DNA of 64,000 nt, taken from the NCBI GenBank assembly GCA_022071945.1, contig JAJVIN010000015.1:144251-208250 (forward strand), written 5' to 3'. The stretch is from Thermoanaerobaculia bacterium (GTDB lineage Bacteria > Acidobacteriota > Thermoanaerobaculia > UBA5066). A model generated the notes under the pieces. It saw only the letters and a program-made list of their open reading frames with translations. It had not been told where the DNA came from and searched no databases. Within the stretch, counting starts at the first letter, position 1. Every line of letters starts with the position of its first letter. Both the position numbers and the translations under genes were made by a program. Below are positions 52,381-61,065 of the stretch, piece after piece.

Positions 52381-53396
52381 GCGTTCCCCAGCAGCTTCTC
52401 GAAAGCGCTCCGCTCGGGCGCGTAGCCGTAGAAGAGCCGGTGAAAGGCCTGAATATCAGTGACCGGGTCGTCACCGGCCACTCCGCCGTGCAGCCTGGAC
52501 ACGAGCCAGGGAAGGCCGACCAGGCGGTTGACTCCCGGCGGGCCGTCCAGCCAGCCGAACGGAAGACTCGGCGCCAGATGGAACCGTCCGCCGCGAAGCG
52601 CCGGTAGCCGCCGCCACGTTTCATCTGCCAGTGCCCACGCATAGAACTTCGCGTCCTGGGTGATGATGACCTCCGGGCCCCAGGCGAGGATCTGTTCGAG
52701 AGAGACGCGGGCGACGTTGCCTCCTTGCTTGGCTGCCACGTTGACGCCGCCGGCAAGCTCGAACGCCTCGGCATTGATCGACCCTGCCAGAGCGGTCTCC
52801 AGTCCGTCGGCCCCGCGAGCCAGATAGGCCTTCGGGGTCTTCGTGGCAGCGCGATCGCGCCGGGCCCTCGCCAGACCCAGCCTCGCTTCCGCGGCTGCCG
52901 CAAGCTGCTCTCCGCGGGCCGGGACGCCCAGAATCCGCCCGACTTCGAGAAGCTGCCAGGCACTGTCGGCCAGACGTCCCGGGATCAAGACGTACGGCAC
53001 ACGGGCGCGGGCATGGAGGCTCTCAGCCGTCGAGAGGCGGGTCTCATCGACCGTGCCGGTGTCGAGGATGAAGTCGGGCGCCAGGGTCAGGAGCTTCTCG
53101 AGCGGCATCGTGCTGCCCCGTCCAGCGAGGCGGCCCAGGAAGGGCTGTTCGCGCACGCCGGGCGCGAGCCAGGCCCGCGCCTCGGCCGACAACTCCTGTG
53201 GCCAGCCCAGGAGCTTTTCGGGCGCAAGGACATGGGCCAGGACTGCGGCCGGAGGCCCGGCCGCGAAGACGCGCTTCACCCGGCCGGGCGCGGGCAGCCG
53301 GCCGAAGACGTGGACCTTGGGCGTCGCCGTCTCTCCCGAGAGGGCACCCGAGAAGGGAAGCGCGGTGAGCGCCGCGAGAAACGCCCGGCGGTTCAT
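52377..53396 (-). CDS. Periplasmic binding protein of the metal-chelate ABC importer
   Basis: A 339-residue class III (helical-backbone, FecB/BtuF-like) substrate-binding protein. The N-terminus N-R-R-A-F-L-A-A-L resembles a twin-arginine signal. The W-G-P-E-V-I-I-T-Q-D segment (about 245-255) and W-x-R-L-P-A-L-R-G-G-R-F are typical of the second lobe. It overlaps the permease gene. Chelate not identifiable. The TonB-receptor remnant immediately upstream suggests the operon once included its outer-membrane partner. Confidence 0.88.
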   Translation of the reverse strand: MNRRAFLAALTALPFSGALSGETATPKVHVFGRLPAPGRVKRVFAAGPPAAVLAHVLAPEKLLGWPQELSAEARAWLAPGVREQPFLGRLAGRGSTMPLEKLLTLAPDFILDTGTVDETRLSTAESLHARARVPYVLIPGRLADSAWQLLEVGRILGVPARGEQLAAAAEARLGLARARRDRAATKTPKAYLARGADGLETALAGSINAEAFELAGGVNVAAKQGGNVARVSLEQILAWGPEVIITQDAKFYAWALADETWRRLPALRGGRFHLAPSLPFGWLDGPPGVNRLVGLPWLVSRLHGGVAGDDPVTDIQAFHRLFYGYAPERSAFEKLLGNA

Positions 53397-53403
53397 GAGG
53401 ACC

Positions 53404-53600
53404 TCATCGAAAGTCGAAGCGAAGGCTGGCGAACCAGACGCGAGCCGGCGCGGGGTTGCTGATGTTCTCTGGGTCCATCCACGTCACGTTGCCGCCGGAT
53501 TTTGATTGTCTGCCGATGGGCGTCTGGATGTCGAGGTTGAGTCCGTTCACGTGCGGGCTTCTCTCCGAGATCCTGCGGAGGCTCCGCGGGTTGAGCCCTG
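53404..53600 (-). pseudogene. C-terminal remnant of a TonB-dependent receptor
   Basis: The last roughly 60 codons ahead of the TGA at 53404 read like the final strands of a TonB-dependent receptor (H-V-N-G-L-N-L-D-I-Q-T-P ... N-P-A-P-A-R-V-W-F-A-S-L-R-F-D-F-R). The frame upstream, beyond 53600, runs into the NAD-kinase-like gene and no longer looks like a receptor, and no start is visible. It lies 7 bp before the binding-protein start, where a receptor gene would normally head such an operon. Short length makes the assignment tentative. Confidence 0.4.
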
Positions 53601-54527
53601 TCAGCCCCGGCCGGGCACGAGAAGGTTGAGCGTTCGGGAAGAAAGCTGGATGGTGACGGACTGTCCATCCAGGAACTCCAGCCGGTCCGCCTCGATACCG
53701 TCCGCGAAGATCACACCGCCAGCGGCCATCTCGGAAAGGACCAGGAGCGGCTCTTCCGGACTGATCGAGCCCTGTGTCAACCGCGTTCCCGTGGAGACAG
53801 AAGGAAAAGGTTCCCGGACAAACCAGGCAAGGCGTTGTTCTTCCGGCCCTGGCAGCTGGCCGGCATCCTCGCGGAGCCTCGAAACCGACAGCGCCCATCC
53901 CGTGCCCCCGGTCCCGGTGGCGCAGATCACGCCGGAGGACGACTGCCTCTCTTCCACTCCTTCCGAGCGGAGCCGGTAAACCGCCGACTGGTGGCTCTGA
54001 TGCCCGATGAAGACTTCGTTCAAAGCCAGGAGCGTCTGCCCGTCCTCGCGCCTGGCCTCGGCCATCGCCCGCTTCTCGACGGAGAATGTCTGTCCCTGCT
54101 GGGTCTCGAGCCAGCCGAGGATGGACCCGAAGGACTCTGGCCTGTGCCGGCAGAGCACACCGTCGTAGGCCGCGGGATCGGGATTGATGCCGGCGGTGAT
54201 CTGGCCAGAGAGGTACTTCGACGTGTTGGCCACGAGCCCGTCCTGGCCGACGACGACGACCACATCCTCCGGGGCGAAGAGGAACCGGTCGAGGAGTCCA
54301 CGCTCGACGAAGGTGCGTTTGCGATCCGGCGGGAGGACCTCGAGGACCATCCGCACCGCCCCCTGGAGTTTCTCGTGGGCCTCCTCGGCACCCTGGATCG
54401 ACTTCCCCCGTGACGAGAGATAGAAGCGTGCCTGTCCCAGGGTCCCGTGCCGCTCGAGGAGCAGCTCGAGCTGTGTCTTCCGGGTGACGAGGACGATCCT
54501 CGGTTCCGTCCGAGACGTCTTCTTCAT
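53601..54527 (-). CDS. NAD kinase family protein, NADK2-like
   Basis: A 308-residue protein of the ATP-NAD kinase fold. The glycine-rich motif, usually G-G-D-G, reads G94-Q-D96-G97, keeping the catalytic Asp; then A-G-I-N-P-D-P (112-118), A-L-N170-E-V-F-I-G (168-175) and S-S-G...A-T-G-T-G-G-T-G-W (197-211). The N-x-D-P, L-N-E-V-F-I-G and T-G-T-G-x-x-x-W wording resembles human mitochondrial NADK2 more than the usual bacterial NadK. ATG overlaps the stop of the SPFH gene (ATGA). The Gly to Gln change leaves activity uncertain. Confidence 0.72.
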   Translation of the reverse strand: MKKTSRTEPRIVLVTRKTQLELLLERHGTLGQARFYLSSRGKSIQGAEEAHEKLQGAVRMVLEVLPPDRKRTFVERGLLDRFLFAPEDVVVVVGQDGLVANTSKYLSGQITAGINPDPAAYDGVLCRHRPESFGSILGWLETQQGQTFSVEKRAMAEARREDGQTLLALNEVFIGHQSHQSAVYRLRSEGVEERQSSSGVICATGTGGTGWALSVSRLREDAGQLPGPEEQRLAWFVREPFPSVSTGTRLTQGSISPEEPLLVLSEMAAGGVIFADGIEADRLEFLDGQSVTIQLSSRTLNLLVPGRG

Positions 54528-55564
54528 TCGCCCGTGTGATCCCTCAGGAACTGCTGCAGGGCGGATGCGAGGAGGTCAGGCGTGACATTGAGGTGCTGGA
54601 TCCCCTGGACCTTGCCCGCGAATTCCTGCATGGCAAGGCCCCAGGCGACCCGGGCGGGAGCGGTCGTGAAGAGAGCGATCCGCTTTTCCTCGGCTTCGTG
54701 GCGTGCGGCTGCCAGCGTCCGGGCCGCTTCCGCCTCTCCGGAAGCCCGGACCGCGACGTCACGGGCGAAGTCCCGGGCGGCCAGCTCGGTGCAGACACCG
54801 TCGGACTCGACCTTTGCCTTCTGGGCGGCGGACTCCTTCTGGACCTCGAGGAGCTTGTTGGCCCCTCGCTGCTGGATGAGGAGTTCCTGCCGTCTGGCGA
54901 GTTCGATCTCCGAGGCGAGTTCGTTCTCCTTGATCGCCCGCTCTTTCTCGACGGCCAGGGCCCGTCTCTCGAAAACGGCTTCGTCCGCCTTCTGCTGAAG
55001 CGCCTCTCGCGCCGGGGTCTGCAGAGCCTTTTCCAGCTCCGCCGACGGGGCGACCTTGCGGACCTGGATCGACACCATCGACAGCCCCATCGCCTCGATC
55101 TCCGGATCTTTCTTCAGGCTCTCTTCCATCCGGGCCCGGATCACCTCGGCTCCCGACCGGATGGCTTCCACGACCGGAACCCCGGTCAGGTAGGAACGCC
55201 CGGCCTGCTGCGCTCGCTGCGCCCAGAAGCTCGCGAGCCGCTCGAGCGGCTGCTGGATCAGCAGGCCTGTCTTGAGCGAGATGGTGAAGTTGACGCGTTC
55301 AGCCGTACGTTCCGGGTTCTGACACCGGTAGATCAGCGTGCACTGGACCGTGACGTCCTGGTAGTCCGAGGAGCGTTCCGTCAGGAGGAAGGTCGTTTCG
55401 ATGTCTTCGACGGGCACCTCGGCGATGGCGGCGGAGAGCGGGCTGAACCAGTAGGCGAGCCCTGCCCCTTTTCTCACCAGCCTTCCCCTCCGGTAGTGCA
55501 GGACGTACTGGTTTGGCTGGGCGCGCAGGTGCGAAAGGAAAGGGAGATGAGAGATGTGCGCCAT
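54524..55564 (-). CDS. SPFH/Band 7 domain protein
   Basis: A 346-residue SPFH (stomatin/prohibitin/flotillin) protein. The SPFH domain covers about 20-195 (V-P-V-E-D-I-E-T-T-F-L-L-T-E-R-S-S-D-Y-Q), then a long Glu/Ala-rich coiled coil (about 200-300) with repeated E-R-R-A/E-K-E-R segments and a C-terminal cap. There is no N-terminal membrane helix, so it would attach peripherally. Start at 55564, with GGAG upstream. It overlaps the NADK2-like gene, forming a two-gene unit divergent from the heme-oxygenase-like gene. Confidence 0.87.
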   Translation of the reverse strand: MAHISHLPFLSHLRAQPNQYVLHYRRGRLVRKGAGLAYWFSPLSAAIAEVPVEDIETTFLLTERSSDYQDVTVQCTLIYRCQNPERTAERVNFTISLKTGLLIQQPLERLASFWAQRAQQAGRSYLTGVPVVEAIRSGAEVIRARMEESLKKDPEIEAMGLSMVSIQVRKVAPSAELEKALQTPAREALQQKADEAVFERRALAVEKERAIKENELASEIELARRQELLIQQRGANKLLEVQKESAAQKAKVESDGVCTELAARDFARDVAVRASGEAEAARTLAAARHEAEEKRIALFTTAPARVAWGLAMQEFAGKVQGIQHLNVTPDLLASALQQFLRDHTGE

Positions 55565-55657
55565 CGATGTCTCCGATCCGGCGGAGCATACCGTTTCGCC
55601 CTGGGTCCCTCCGGCCCCTTCGGTGTTCATGTACTCTCTCGAAAACCGGAGGAAACC

Positions 55658-56314
55658 ATGCCGCTCGATCTTGCTACCCGTTTGCGCAACGAGACCGCCA
55701 GCGCCCAGCAGCGCGCCGAAAAGGCGGGCTTCTTGACCCGCCTCGCCGAGCGGACGGCCAGCCGGGCCGCCTACCGCGCTCTCCTCCTCGATCTCGCCGC
55801 GATCTACGGCGCTCTCGAGACGGAACTCGAGACTCGAGCGGAGCACCCCGTCGTGGCGAAGCTGCAGTTCCCCGAGCTGTGGCGCTCCGAGGGCCTGGCA
55901 GCCGACTGCAAGGCCTTCGAGGTCGATCCCACGGCACCCCCATCCGAGCCAGCGGCCCGTTACATAGCTCGAATTCGTCAGGCCGCCGAAGGCGACCCGT
56001 CACTCCTGGCCGGGCACTTCTATGCGCGGCACGCCTCCGGCCTCGTCACGACCCAAATTCTGAAGCGCGCGATCGAGTCGGTCTTCGCCGGCGGGACTGC
56101 CGACTTCTACGACTACGGCGACGTCAACATCTCCGTGATGCGCAATACGCTTCGGATGAGGTTCAACGAGCTGCCGCTGACACCCGCTCAGGCCGGCGAC
56201 GTCGTCAAGGAGGCGATCCTGTCCTTCGAGCTCGGGGCCGCCGTCTTCGAGGCTCCGGAGAAGGCCACGCCGCCTCCACCCCCGGCTCCTCCCGCGCCGC
56301 CCGCGGCTGGTTGA
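55658..56314 (+). CDS. Heme-oxygenase-like protein lacking the proximal histidine
   Basis: A 218-residue protein of the biliverdin-producing heme oxygenase fold. The N-terminal helix reads L-R-N-E-T-A-S-A-Q17-Q-R-A-E, where heme oxygenases have A-x-x-x-H-x-x-A-E, so the heme-ligating His is Gln17. The distal helix reads A-G-H-F-Y-A-R-H-A-S-G-L-V-T-T-Q, with T-T-Q instead of the flexible G-G-Q. The C-terminus is a Pro/Ala-rich tail. Strong ribosome site (GGAGG) seven bases before the ATG. Likely not a classical heme oxygenase; it may bind heme differently or act elsewhere in the fold's range. Confidence 0.7.
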   Translation: MPLDLATRLRNETASAQQRAEKAGFLTRLAERTASRAAYRALLLDLAAIYGALETELETRAEHPVVAKLQFPELWRSEGLAADCKAFEVDPTAPPSEPAARYIARIRQAAEGDPSLLAGHFYARHASGLVTTQILKRAIESVFAGGTADFYDYGDVNISVMRNTLRMRFNELPLTPAQAGDVVKEAILSFELGAAVFEAPEKATPPPPPAPPAPPAAG

Positions 56315-56365
56315 ACACACGATCAAAGACAAGCAGAGACCGGATCGAGCCGGAAGGAGGATTCG

Positions 56366-56737
<372 letters not shown>

Positions 56738-56781
56738 GCGAGTGGCGTTTCGGGCTTTCGTGGGACGCGCGGAGGCTCACC

Positions 56782-57765
56782 TCAGACGAGGGTCGCCCCT
56801 TCCGCCAGACCCGGACGGACCAGCTCGTCCAGACGTTCGAGTTGAGCGGCGCTGAGCCGAAGCTCCGCCGCTCTTGCGTTCTCGGCGATCCTCTCCGCCT
56901 TGCGGGTTCCCGGGATGGGGAAGACCGCGTCCTGCCGGTGGAGCAGCCAGGCCAGCGCCAGTTGCGCGGGTGTGACCCCGAGATCCCGAGCGAAGCTCAT
57001 GAAGGGCGCGAACCGGTCCCTGTTTCTGACCAGGTTCTCCTCTGAGTAACGGGGATTGAACTGCCGGAAGTCTCCCTTGGGGATCTCCTGCACGGCGCCT
57101 GTCAGGAATCCGCTCCCGAGGGGTGCCCAGGCCACGAGCGCGATGTCCAGCCTGCGGAGAACGGGCAGAAGGGCCGTCTCTGCCTCACGCCGCCATGCCG
57201 AGTACTCGTACTGAACGGCGGTGACAGGATGGACCGCGTGGGCGCGCTCCACCTGATCCGCCGTCACGTTGCTCAGCCCGATGTGGCGGACCCGCCCGGC
57301 CTCCACCTCCCGCGCCATCGCTCCGACCGTCTCCTCGATGGGAACCGCAGGGTCCGGGTAGTGGAGATACCAGAGGTCGACCGTGTCGATCCCGAGACGG
57401 CGCAGGCTGGCGTCCAGGCAGGCGCGCGCGTAGTCCGGCCTCCCATTGATCTTCAGGGAGAATCCCCACCCCGTGGGCAGGTCCGTGCCGGTCCAAGCGG
57501 GGTCGAAGACGATGCCGAACTTCGTGGCCACGAAGGCGTCTGTCCGCCTGCCTCTGATCGCCTGTCCCACGAGTTCCTCGTTGTGCCCGTTTCCGTAGGC
57601 ATCGGCGGAGTCGATCATCGTCATCCCCGCCGCGAGGGCCTGCTGGATCGTCTCGACGGCTGCCCCGTCGTCGCTGGCCCCGTAGTAGCCCTCCAAGACC
57701 ATGGCGCCGTATCCGATGGCCCCGATCGCGGGGCCGTCCTTGCCGAGAGGCCGCTTGTCGATCAT
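56782..57765 (-). CDS. Aldo/keto reductase
   Basis: A 327-residue NADPH-dependent aldo/keto reductase of the YajO/AKR13 type. The catalytic tetrad is visible as Asp52, Tyr57 (I-D-S-A-D-A-Y-G), Lys82 (A-T-K-F) and His in W-Y-L-H-Y. The cofactor site lies in I-P-G-T-R-K-A-E-R-I-A-E-N. It reduces carbonyl compounds to alcohols; physiological substrate unknown. Convergent with the VOC gene. Confidence 0.93.
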   Translation of the reverse strand: MIDKRPLGKDGPAIGAIGYGAMVLEGYYGASDDGAAVETIQQALAAGMTMIDSADAYGNGHNEELVGQAIRGRRTDAFVATKFGIVFDPAWTGTDLPTGWGFSLKINGRPDYARACLDASLRRLGIDTVDLWYLHYPDPAVPIEETVGAMAREVEAGRVRHIGLSNVTADQVERAHAVHPVTAVQYEYSAWRREAETALLPVLRRLDIALVAWAPLGSGFLTGAVQEIPKGDFRQFNPRYSEENLVRNRDRFAPFMSFARDLGVTPAQLALAWLLHRQDAVFPIPGTRKAERIAENARAAELRLSAAQLERLDELVRPGLAEGATLV

Positions 57766-57874
57766 CGTCTCCTCCTCGAGAACGCGCGATACAGTGTGTG
57801 ATTTTCCAGCGGCAGCAAGGATTTCTCTATCGGGTGCGAAGGGAACCGTGTTCCTTCATGTCGCTCCTCTGGCC

Positions 57875-58627
57875 TCAGAACCGGAACGACACCCCTCCGA
57901 TGGCGGTGGTGAACCAGGCAAAGCTGTAGACCTCGTCATTGTCCGCTCCCCCCTCGAGGGTCCGGACGCCGGCGAAGACATCGACCTTCGGGGAGACCCG
58001 CGCTTCCAGGCGCAGAGCGATGTCCTCCGCGCGGCCCTGGCTCGCACCGAGGGCGTCGACGTCGAGATCGAGCGCGAGGGTGTCCGACATCTGCCACTTC
58101 ACGCCGCCGTAGAGGAGGGGCACGAAGCCAGTGTTGGTCTTGGCGCTCGTCACGCCTCCTCCCGCCAGCTCGATCTTCGCGTCCCGCACCTTGGCGGTGA
58201 GGCCGGCCCGGAAGGACACCGGTCCGTTCGAACGGAAGCGGTAGACCCAGGAGAGGCGGTACGAGTTGAAGACGTACGTGACGTCGAGCGGCGTGCCTGC
58301 GGGGAAGACCGTCCCGTTGAACGACACCGGCTCGTCCTGGCGAAGGGCCGCGGTCGTCCGCAGAGGAGCCGCCAAGAGGCGCAGCGAGCTGCGCGGACCG
58401 AGGTCGTACCAGAGTGTGCCGCGGAACGCGGCAAAGGGGCCTTGGTTCGCCTCGTCGATGGAGAGGCGAGTCCCGGTGTCACCCGGCACGGCGAAGTCGT
58501 TCCGGAGCTGCCAGGCCGCGCCGCCCTCCAGTTCCAGACGGAATCTGTCCGCGGCGGCGGAGCGAGCGGTGGCTGTGAGCAGGACGAGGGTTGCGAGAAG
58601 AACGGTGCGTCGAGTCATCGCACGCAT
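57875..58627 (-). CDS. OmpW/OmpA-sized outer-membrane barrel protein
   Basis: A 250-residue protein. The ATG at 58627 is preferred (GAGG about 10 bases ahead), with 58618 as an alternative; both lead into a signal peptide (R-R-T-V-L-L-A-T-L-V-L-L-T-A...S-A-A-A). The mature part is an alternating beta-barrel pattern ending G-V-S-F-R-F with a terminal Phe. It resembles outer-membrane barrels of the OmpW size class. Next gene on the same strand, 64 bp upstream, is the SOUL protein. Confidence 0.72.
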   Translation of the reverse strand: MRAMTRRTVLLATLVLLTATARSAAADRFRLELEGGAAWQLRNDFAVPGDTGTRLSIDEANQGPFAAFRGTLWYDLGPRSSLRLLAAPLRTTAALRQDEPVSFNGTVFPAGTPLDVTYVFNSYRLSWVYRFRSNGPVSFRAGLTAKVRDAKIELAGGGVTSAKTNTGFVPLLYGGVKWQMSDTLALDLDVDALGASQGRAEDIALRLEARVSPKVDVFAGVRTLEGGADNDEVYSFAWFTTAIGGVSFRF

Positions 58628-58691
58628 TCCGTGCCGGGCCTCGCTCTGGATGGTGCCGCGGGGCGACCCGGCTCCTGCGATCCCGACGGTC

Positions 58692-59324
58692 CTATCGCTC
58701 GATTTCGACGAGCACCTCGTTGCGGCGGAGGAACCACGGCGTCCACGGCGGATCGTACCGGGCGTAGACCGGCTCACCCGAAGCAACGAGCCCCTTCGCC
58801 GTCACCTCCGCGAGGAGGGCGCGGGCTTTCTCGTCGAACTTCTCGACTCCCCATGTGCCCGAGAAGCGGACCGCCGCGACGCGCCGCTCGCCGACCCGCC
58901 GAAGGACGACCCTGCTGTCGTCGGGGACCGGCATCGACTCGACGGTGGACCCTGCCGGCATCGTGAACGCCACCACCCACCCTGATCCCTGGCGCTCCTG
59001 GGAAACCGGCGCCGTCATCGCGATCTTCGTCCCCTGCCCGCGGGTCTGAGCGACGGGCGCCGTCATCGCGATCTTCCGGCCGCCGCCATTGCCACCGAAG
59101 ATGTAGCCGGCGAGACGGCGGAAGCCCTCGTTGCCCCCCGGCCCGAACTCGTTCGCGACCACCGTCTCGGCGACGACGACGGGGTCGTACAGGCGAATCT
59201 GGAAGGAGCCGTGATCGGCCTCCACGCGGTACTTCGGTTCCTCGGTTGCCATCAACTCCCCCGCTCCCGCCGTGCCAAGGGCGATTGCCAGCACCACGAA
59301 CAGGCGTTTCGATTCGTTTCTCAC
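58692..59324 (-). CDS. SOUL-family heme-binding protein, secreted
   Basis: A 210-residue SOUL/HBP protein. K-I-A-M-T-A-P-V occurs twice (near residues 95-115), the typical motif, and the fold is complete from Y-R-V-E to the C-terminal W-F-L-R-R-N-E-V-L-V-E. GTG at 59324 begins a signal peptide (N-E-S-K-R-L-F-V-V-L-A-I-A-L), placing it outside the cytoplasm. Bacterial SOUL proteins bind heme or tetrapyrroles; no ligand is shown here. Likely paired with the barrel gene. Confidence 0.88.
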   Translation of the reverse strand: MRNESKRLFVVLAIALGTAGAGELMATEEPKYRVEADHGSFQIRLYDPVVVAETVVANEFGPGGNEGFRRLAGYIFGGNGGGRKIAMTAPVAQTRGQGTKIAMTAPVSQERQGSGWVVAFTMPAGSTVESMPVPDDSRVVLRRVGERRVAAVRFSGTWGVEKFDEKARALLAEVTAKGLVASGEPVYARYDPPWTPWFLRRNEVLVEIER

Positions 59325-59370
59325 GCCTCCTCTACGACGCGCGGATTCGTTTGGAGGGGGCCCCTCCATT

Positions 59371-59405
59371 CCCAGTGAGTGGTGCGCGTGAGTCTACTCA
59401 CTGGG
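59371..59405. repeat. 10-bp inverted repeat between lipase and SOUL genes
   Basis: CCCAGTGAGT (59371-59380) and ACTCACTGGG (59396-59405) are perfect inverted arms around 15 bp. A second palindrome, GGAGGGGGCCCCTCC, lies next to it (59353-59367). Both fall in the gap after the lipase stop. There is no T-tract, so they could act as a hairpin terminator for the lipase or as protein sites ahead of the SOUL gene. Nothing else is seen in 59325-59524. Confidence 0.6.
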
Positions 59406-59524
59406 CTTACGTATGGCGATCGCTCTGGACCGCTCTCGACACACATCCCGCGCGCATGTCGTCGCCAACACCTCGTGCACCGCTTTCCCGCCGATCCGCG
59501 ACGGGATGGCGTGGCCGGGCCCCC

Positions 59525-60742
59525 TCACTTCCCGCCGGAAAGGCTCTCCCGGATCCGGGCATACACCTCCGGCCGGCTCAGGAGGTCCATGTGCCCCATC
59601 CCCATGCCCACCCACTGACGGGATTCGGGAATCGGAAGCGTCCGGGCAGGATCCCTGTGACGCCCGAGGGCGCTGTCGACGGGCACGAGGCCGTCTCCCA
59701 TCAGGTGCCCTTTCAGGCTGCCCGCCTCTCTCCCGAGGGTCGCGGCCAGGGCGTGGCAGGTGACGCCCTCGGGCAGCGGAACGATTCGGCGCGGGTCCGG
59801 AGCGTGGGAGAAACGATCACGCCCTTCCCAGTCCTCGTCGAGGAGGCTTCCGTGCCGAAGGTCCGTGATGCCCGCCCCGCGAATCTTGCCGAGCCGAGCG
59901 AAGGGGGCGCTGTAGGGCGTGACGCCCAGAGCGACGTTCACCCAGTTCCCGCCACGCTCGAGAGGGGCGCCGTGATGCGGCGTTCCCAGAAAGACGAGGT
60001 GGCGGAGCTTCCTTGTCCACCTGGCCCCTGCTTCTGCCGCGTAGTGGCAGGCACTGCGCGCCACCAGTCCGCCCATGCTGTGGCTGACGATCGACAGCTC
60101 CCGAAGCCGTACAGGCCACTGGCTCACCAGTTCTTCCATCAGCCTGGCGAAGGCCCGCCCGTTGATCGAGACGTGGAGCCCGGAAGGGTAGAAGAGATAC
60201 ACGGGCGTGTACCCCAGATCCCTCGCCAGGGCAGCACCGTGGTCGTGGCCGTTGCGGCTCCACTGAAGATCGTTCATGCAGAGCCCGTGAACGAGGACCA
60301 GGAGCTTCCCGGTGGGGCGCGGGATGGCTTCCTCCAAGGTCTCCTTCTGCAAGGCCAGAGTCTTTCCTTCCCGGCGCAGGACCATCGAGAAGGCGAGAGG
60401 GTTGCCCGTCACCCTGAGGTAATCCCCCAGGACTCCGTTCAGCGCAGCCTTCACCCCATCACGGCCCGGGCCCGTGTCCTCATCCGCAAGGTAGGGCGAC
60501 AGCTCCGCGAGGAGGGTGTCGATACCGCGGCCCACCACACGGGTGACTCCCCGGATGCTCCTGTAGACGAGCCCGGTGGCGCCGGTCGTGGGTCCGTCCG
60601 GGGGGGCCACCAGGATGCCCGGCCCGAGCGCGATGTTCCTGTGGACGGCCTCCACGAGGCTCGTCAGGCCCGCGACTCCATCGATCGCGAGCCGGCTGAA
60701 TCCACGAGCATCACCAGCGTCGAGCCGGGTCAGCCTTGGCAT
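59525..60742 (-). CDS. Alpha/beta hydrolase, lipase/PGAP1-like
   Basis: A 405-residue hydrolase. L-L-V-L-V-H-G-L is the oxyanion turn and I-V-S-H-S-M-G-G carries the nucleophile Ser; G-T-P-H-H-G-A-P follows, typical of PGAP1/GPI-deacylase-like and lipase class proteins. Later Asp and His candidates lie in M-G-D-G-L-V-P-V-D-S and G-H-M-D. No cleavable signal is evident. It follows a small cysteine-rich gene by 30 bp on the same strand, both diverging from a TetR regulator; the acyl-CoA synthetase behind that TetR suggests use of released fatty acids. Confidence 0.85.
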   Translation of the reverse strand: MPRLTRLDAGDARGFSRLAIDGVAGLTSLVEAVHRNIALGPGILVAPPDGPTTGATGLVYRSIRGVTRVVGRGIDTLLAELSPYLADEDTGPGRDGVKAALNGVLGDYLRVTGNPLAFSMVLRREGKTLALQKETLEEAIPRPTGKLLVLVHGLCMNDLQWSRNGHDHGAALARDLGYTPVYLFYPSGLHVSINGRAFARLMEELVSQWPVRLRELSIVSHSMGGLVARSACHYAAEAGARWTRKLRHLVFLGTPHHGAPLERGGNWVNVALGVTPYSAPFARLGKIRGAGITDLRHGSLLDEDWEGRDRFSHAPDPRRIVPLPEGVTCHALAATLGREAGSLKGHLMGDGLVPVDSALGRHRDPARTLPIPESRQWVGMGMGHMDLLSRPEVYARIRESLSGGK

Positions 60743-60772
60743 CCTGGCCTCTTCTTCTGCGGCGTACGGACC

Positions 60773-60997
60773 TCAGTGAATCATCGGGAAACAGCGGTCC
60801 CACCGCCCCTCGCGGTCCGACAGGTCGCTCTCGATGGCGCAGCTGGCGCAGAGGGTGCCGGTCTCTTCCCAGGGTTCCGCCACGACGTTGTGGCAGTGCG
60901 GCCGCGCACAGAGCCGAGCTGCGTGTCCCACGGACGCGTCACAGGCGGCGATCATGACCGGGACGGGAAACCTCGATGCGTTGCTGGGGGAATTCAT
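60773..60997 (-). CDS. Small cysteine-rich (possible zinc ribbon) protein
   Basis: A 74-residue protein with cysteines that could form a zinc site: C19, then C30 and C35, C49-xx-C52 (T-L-C-A-S-C-A) and C68, with a conserved-looking S-D-R-E-G-R-W-D-R-C-F. An excellent Shine-Dalgarno (AAGGAGG) precedes the ATG. First gene of the unit that includes the lipase, starting from the divergent region with three tandem dyads. I do not recognise the family. Confidence 0.7.
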   Translation of the reverse strand: MNSPSNASRFPVPVMIAACDASVGHAARLCARPHCHNVVAEPWEETGTLCASCAIESDLSDREGRWDRCFPMIH

Positions 60998-61021
60998 GGC
61001 GGCCTCCTTGTTCGCCTACTA

Positions 61022-61065
61022 TTACGTCGGCGTAAGTTACCTACCAGTAACCTACGGTCGCGTAG
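61022..61065. promoter_or_regulatory. Three tandem dyads in the divergent promoter region
   Basis: TTACGTCGGCGTAA (61022-61035), GTTACCTACCAGTAAC (61036-61051) and CTACGGTCGCGTAG (61052-61065) lie end to end, each an inverted repeat with 5-bp arms. They fill the gap between the cysteine-rich gene and tetR. A -10-like TAGAAT (61066-61071) for tetR abuts the last dyad. Most likely sites for the TetR encoded downstream. Confidence 0.65.

Noticed and set aside
51395-52963. Upstream part of the ATPase frame (777 codons in all)
   Set aside because: It overlaps the permease and binding protein in another frame and is Arg/Gly-rich. The GTG at 51394 gives the normal ATPase length and a GTGA overlap.
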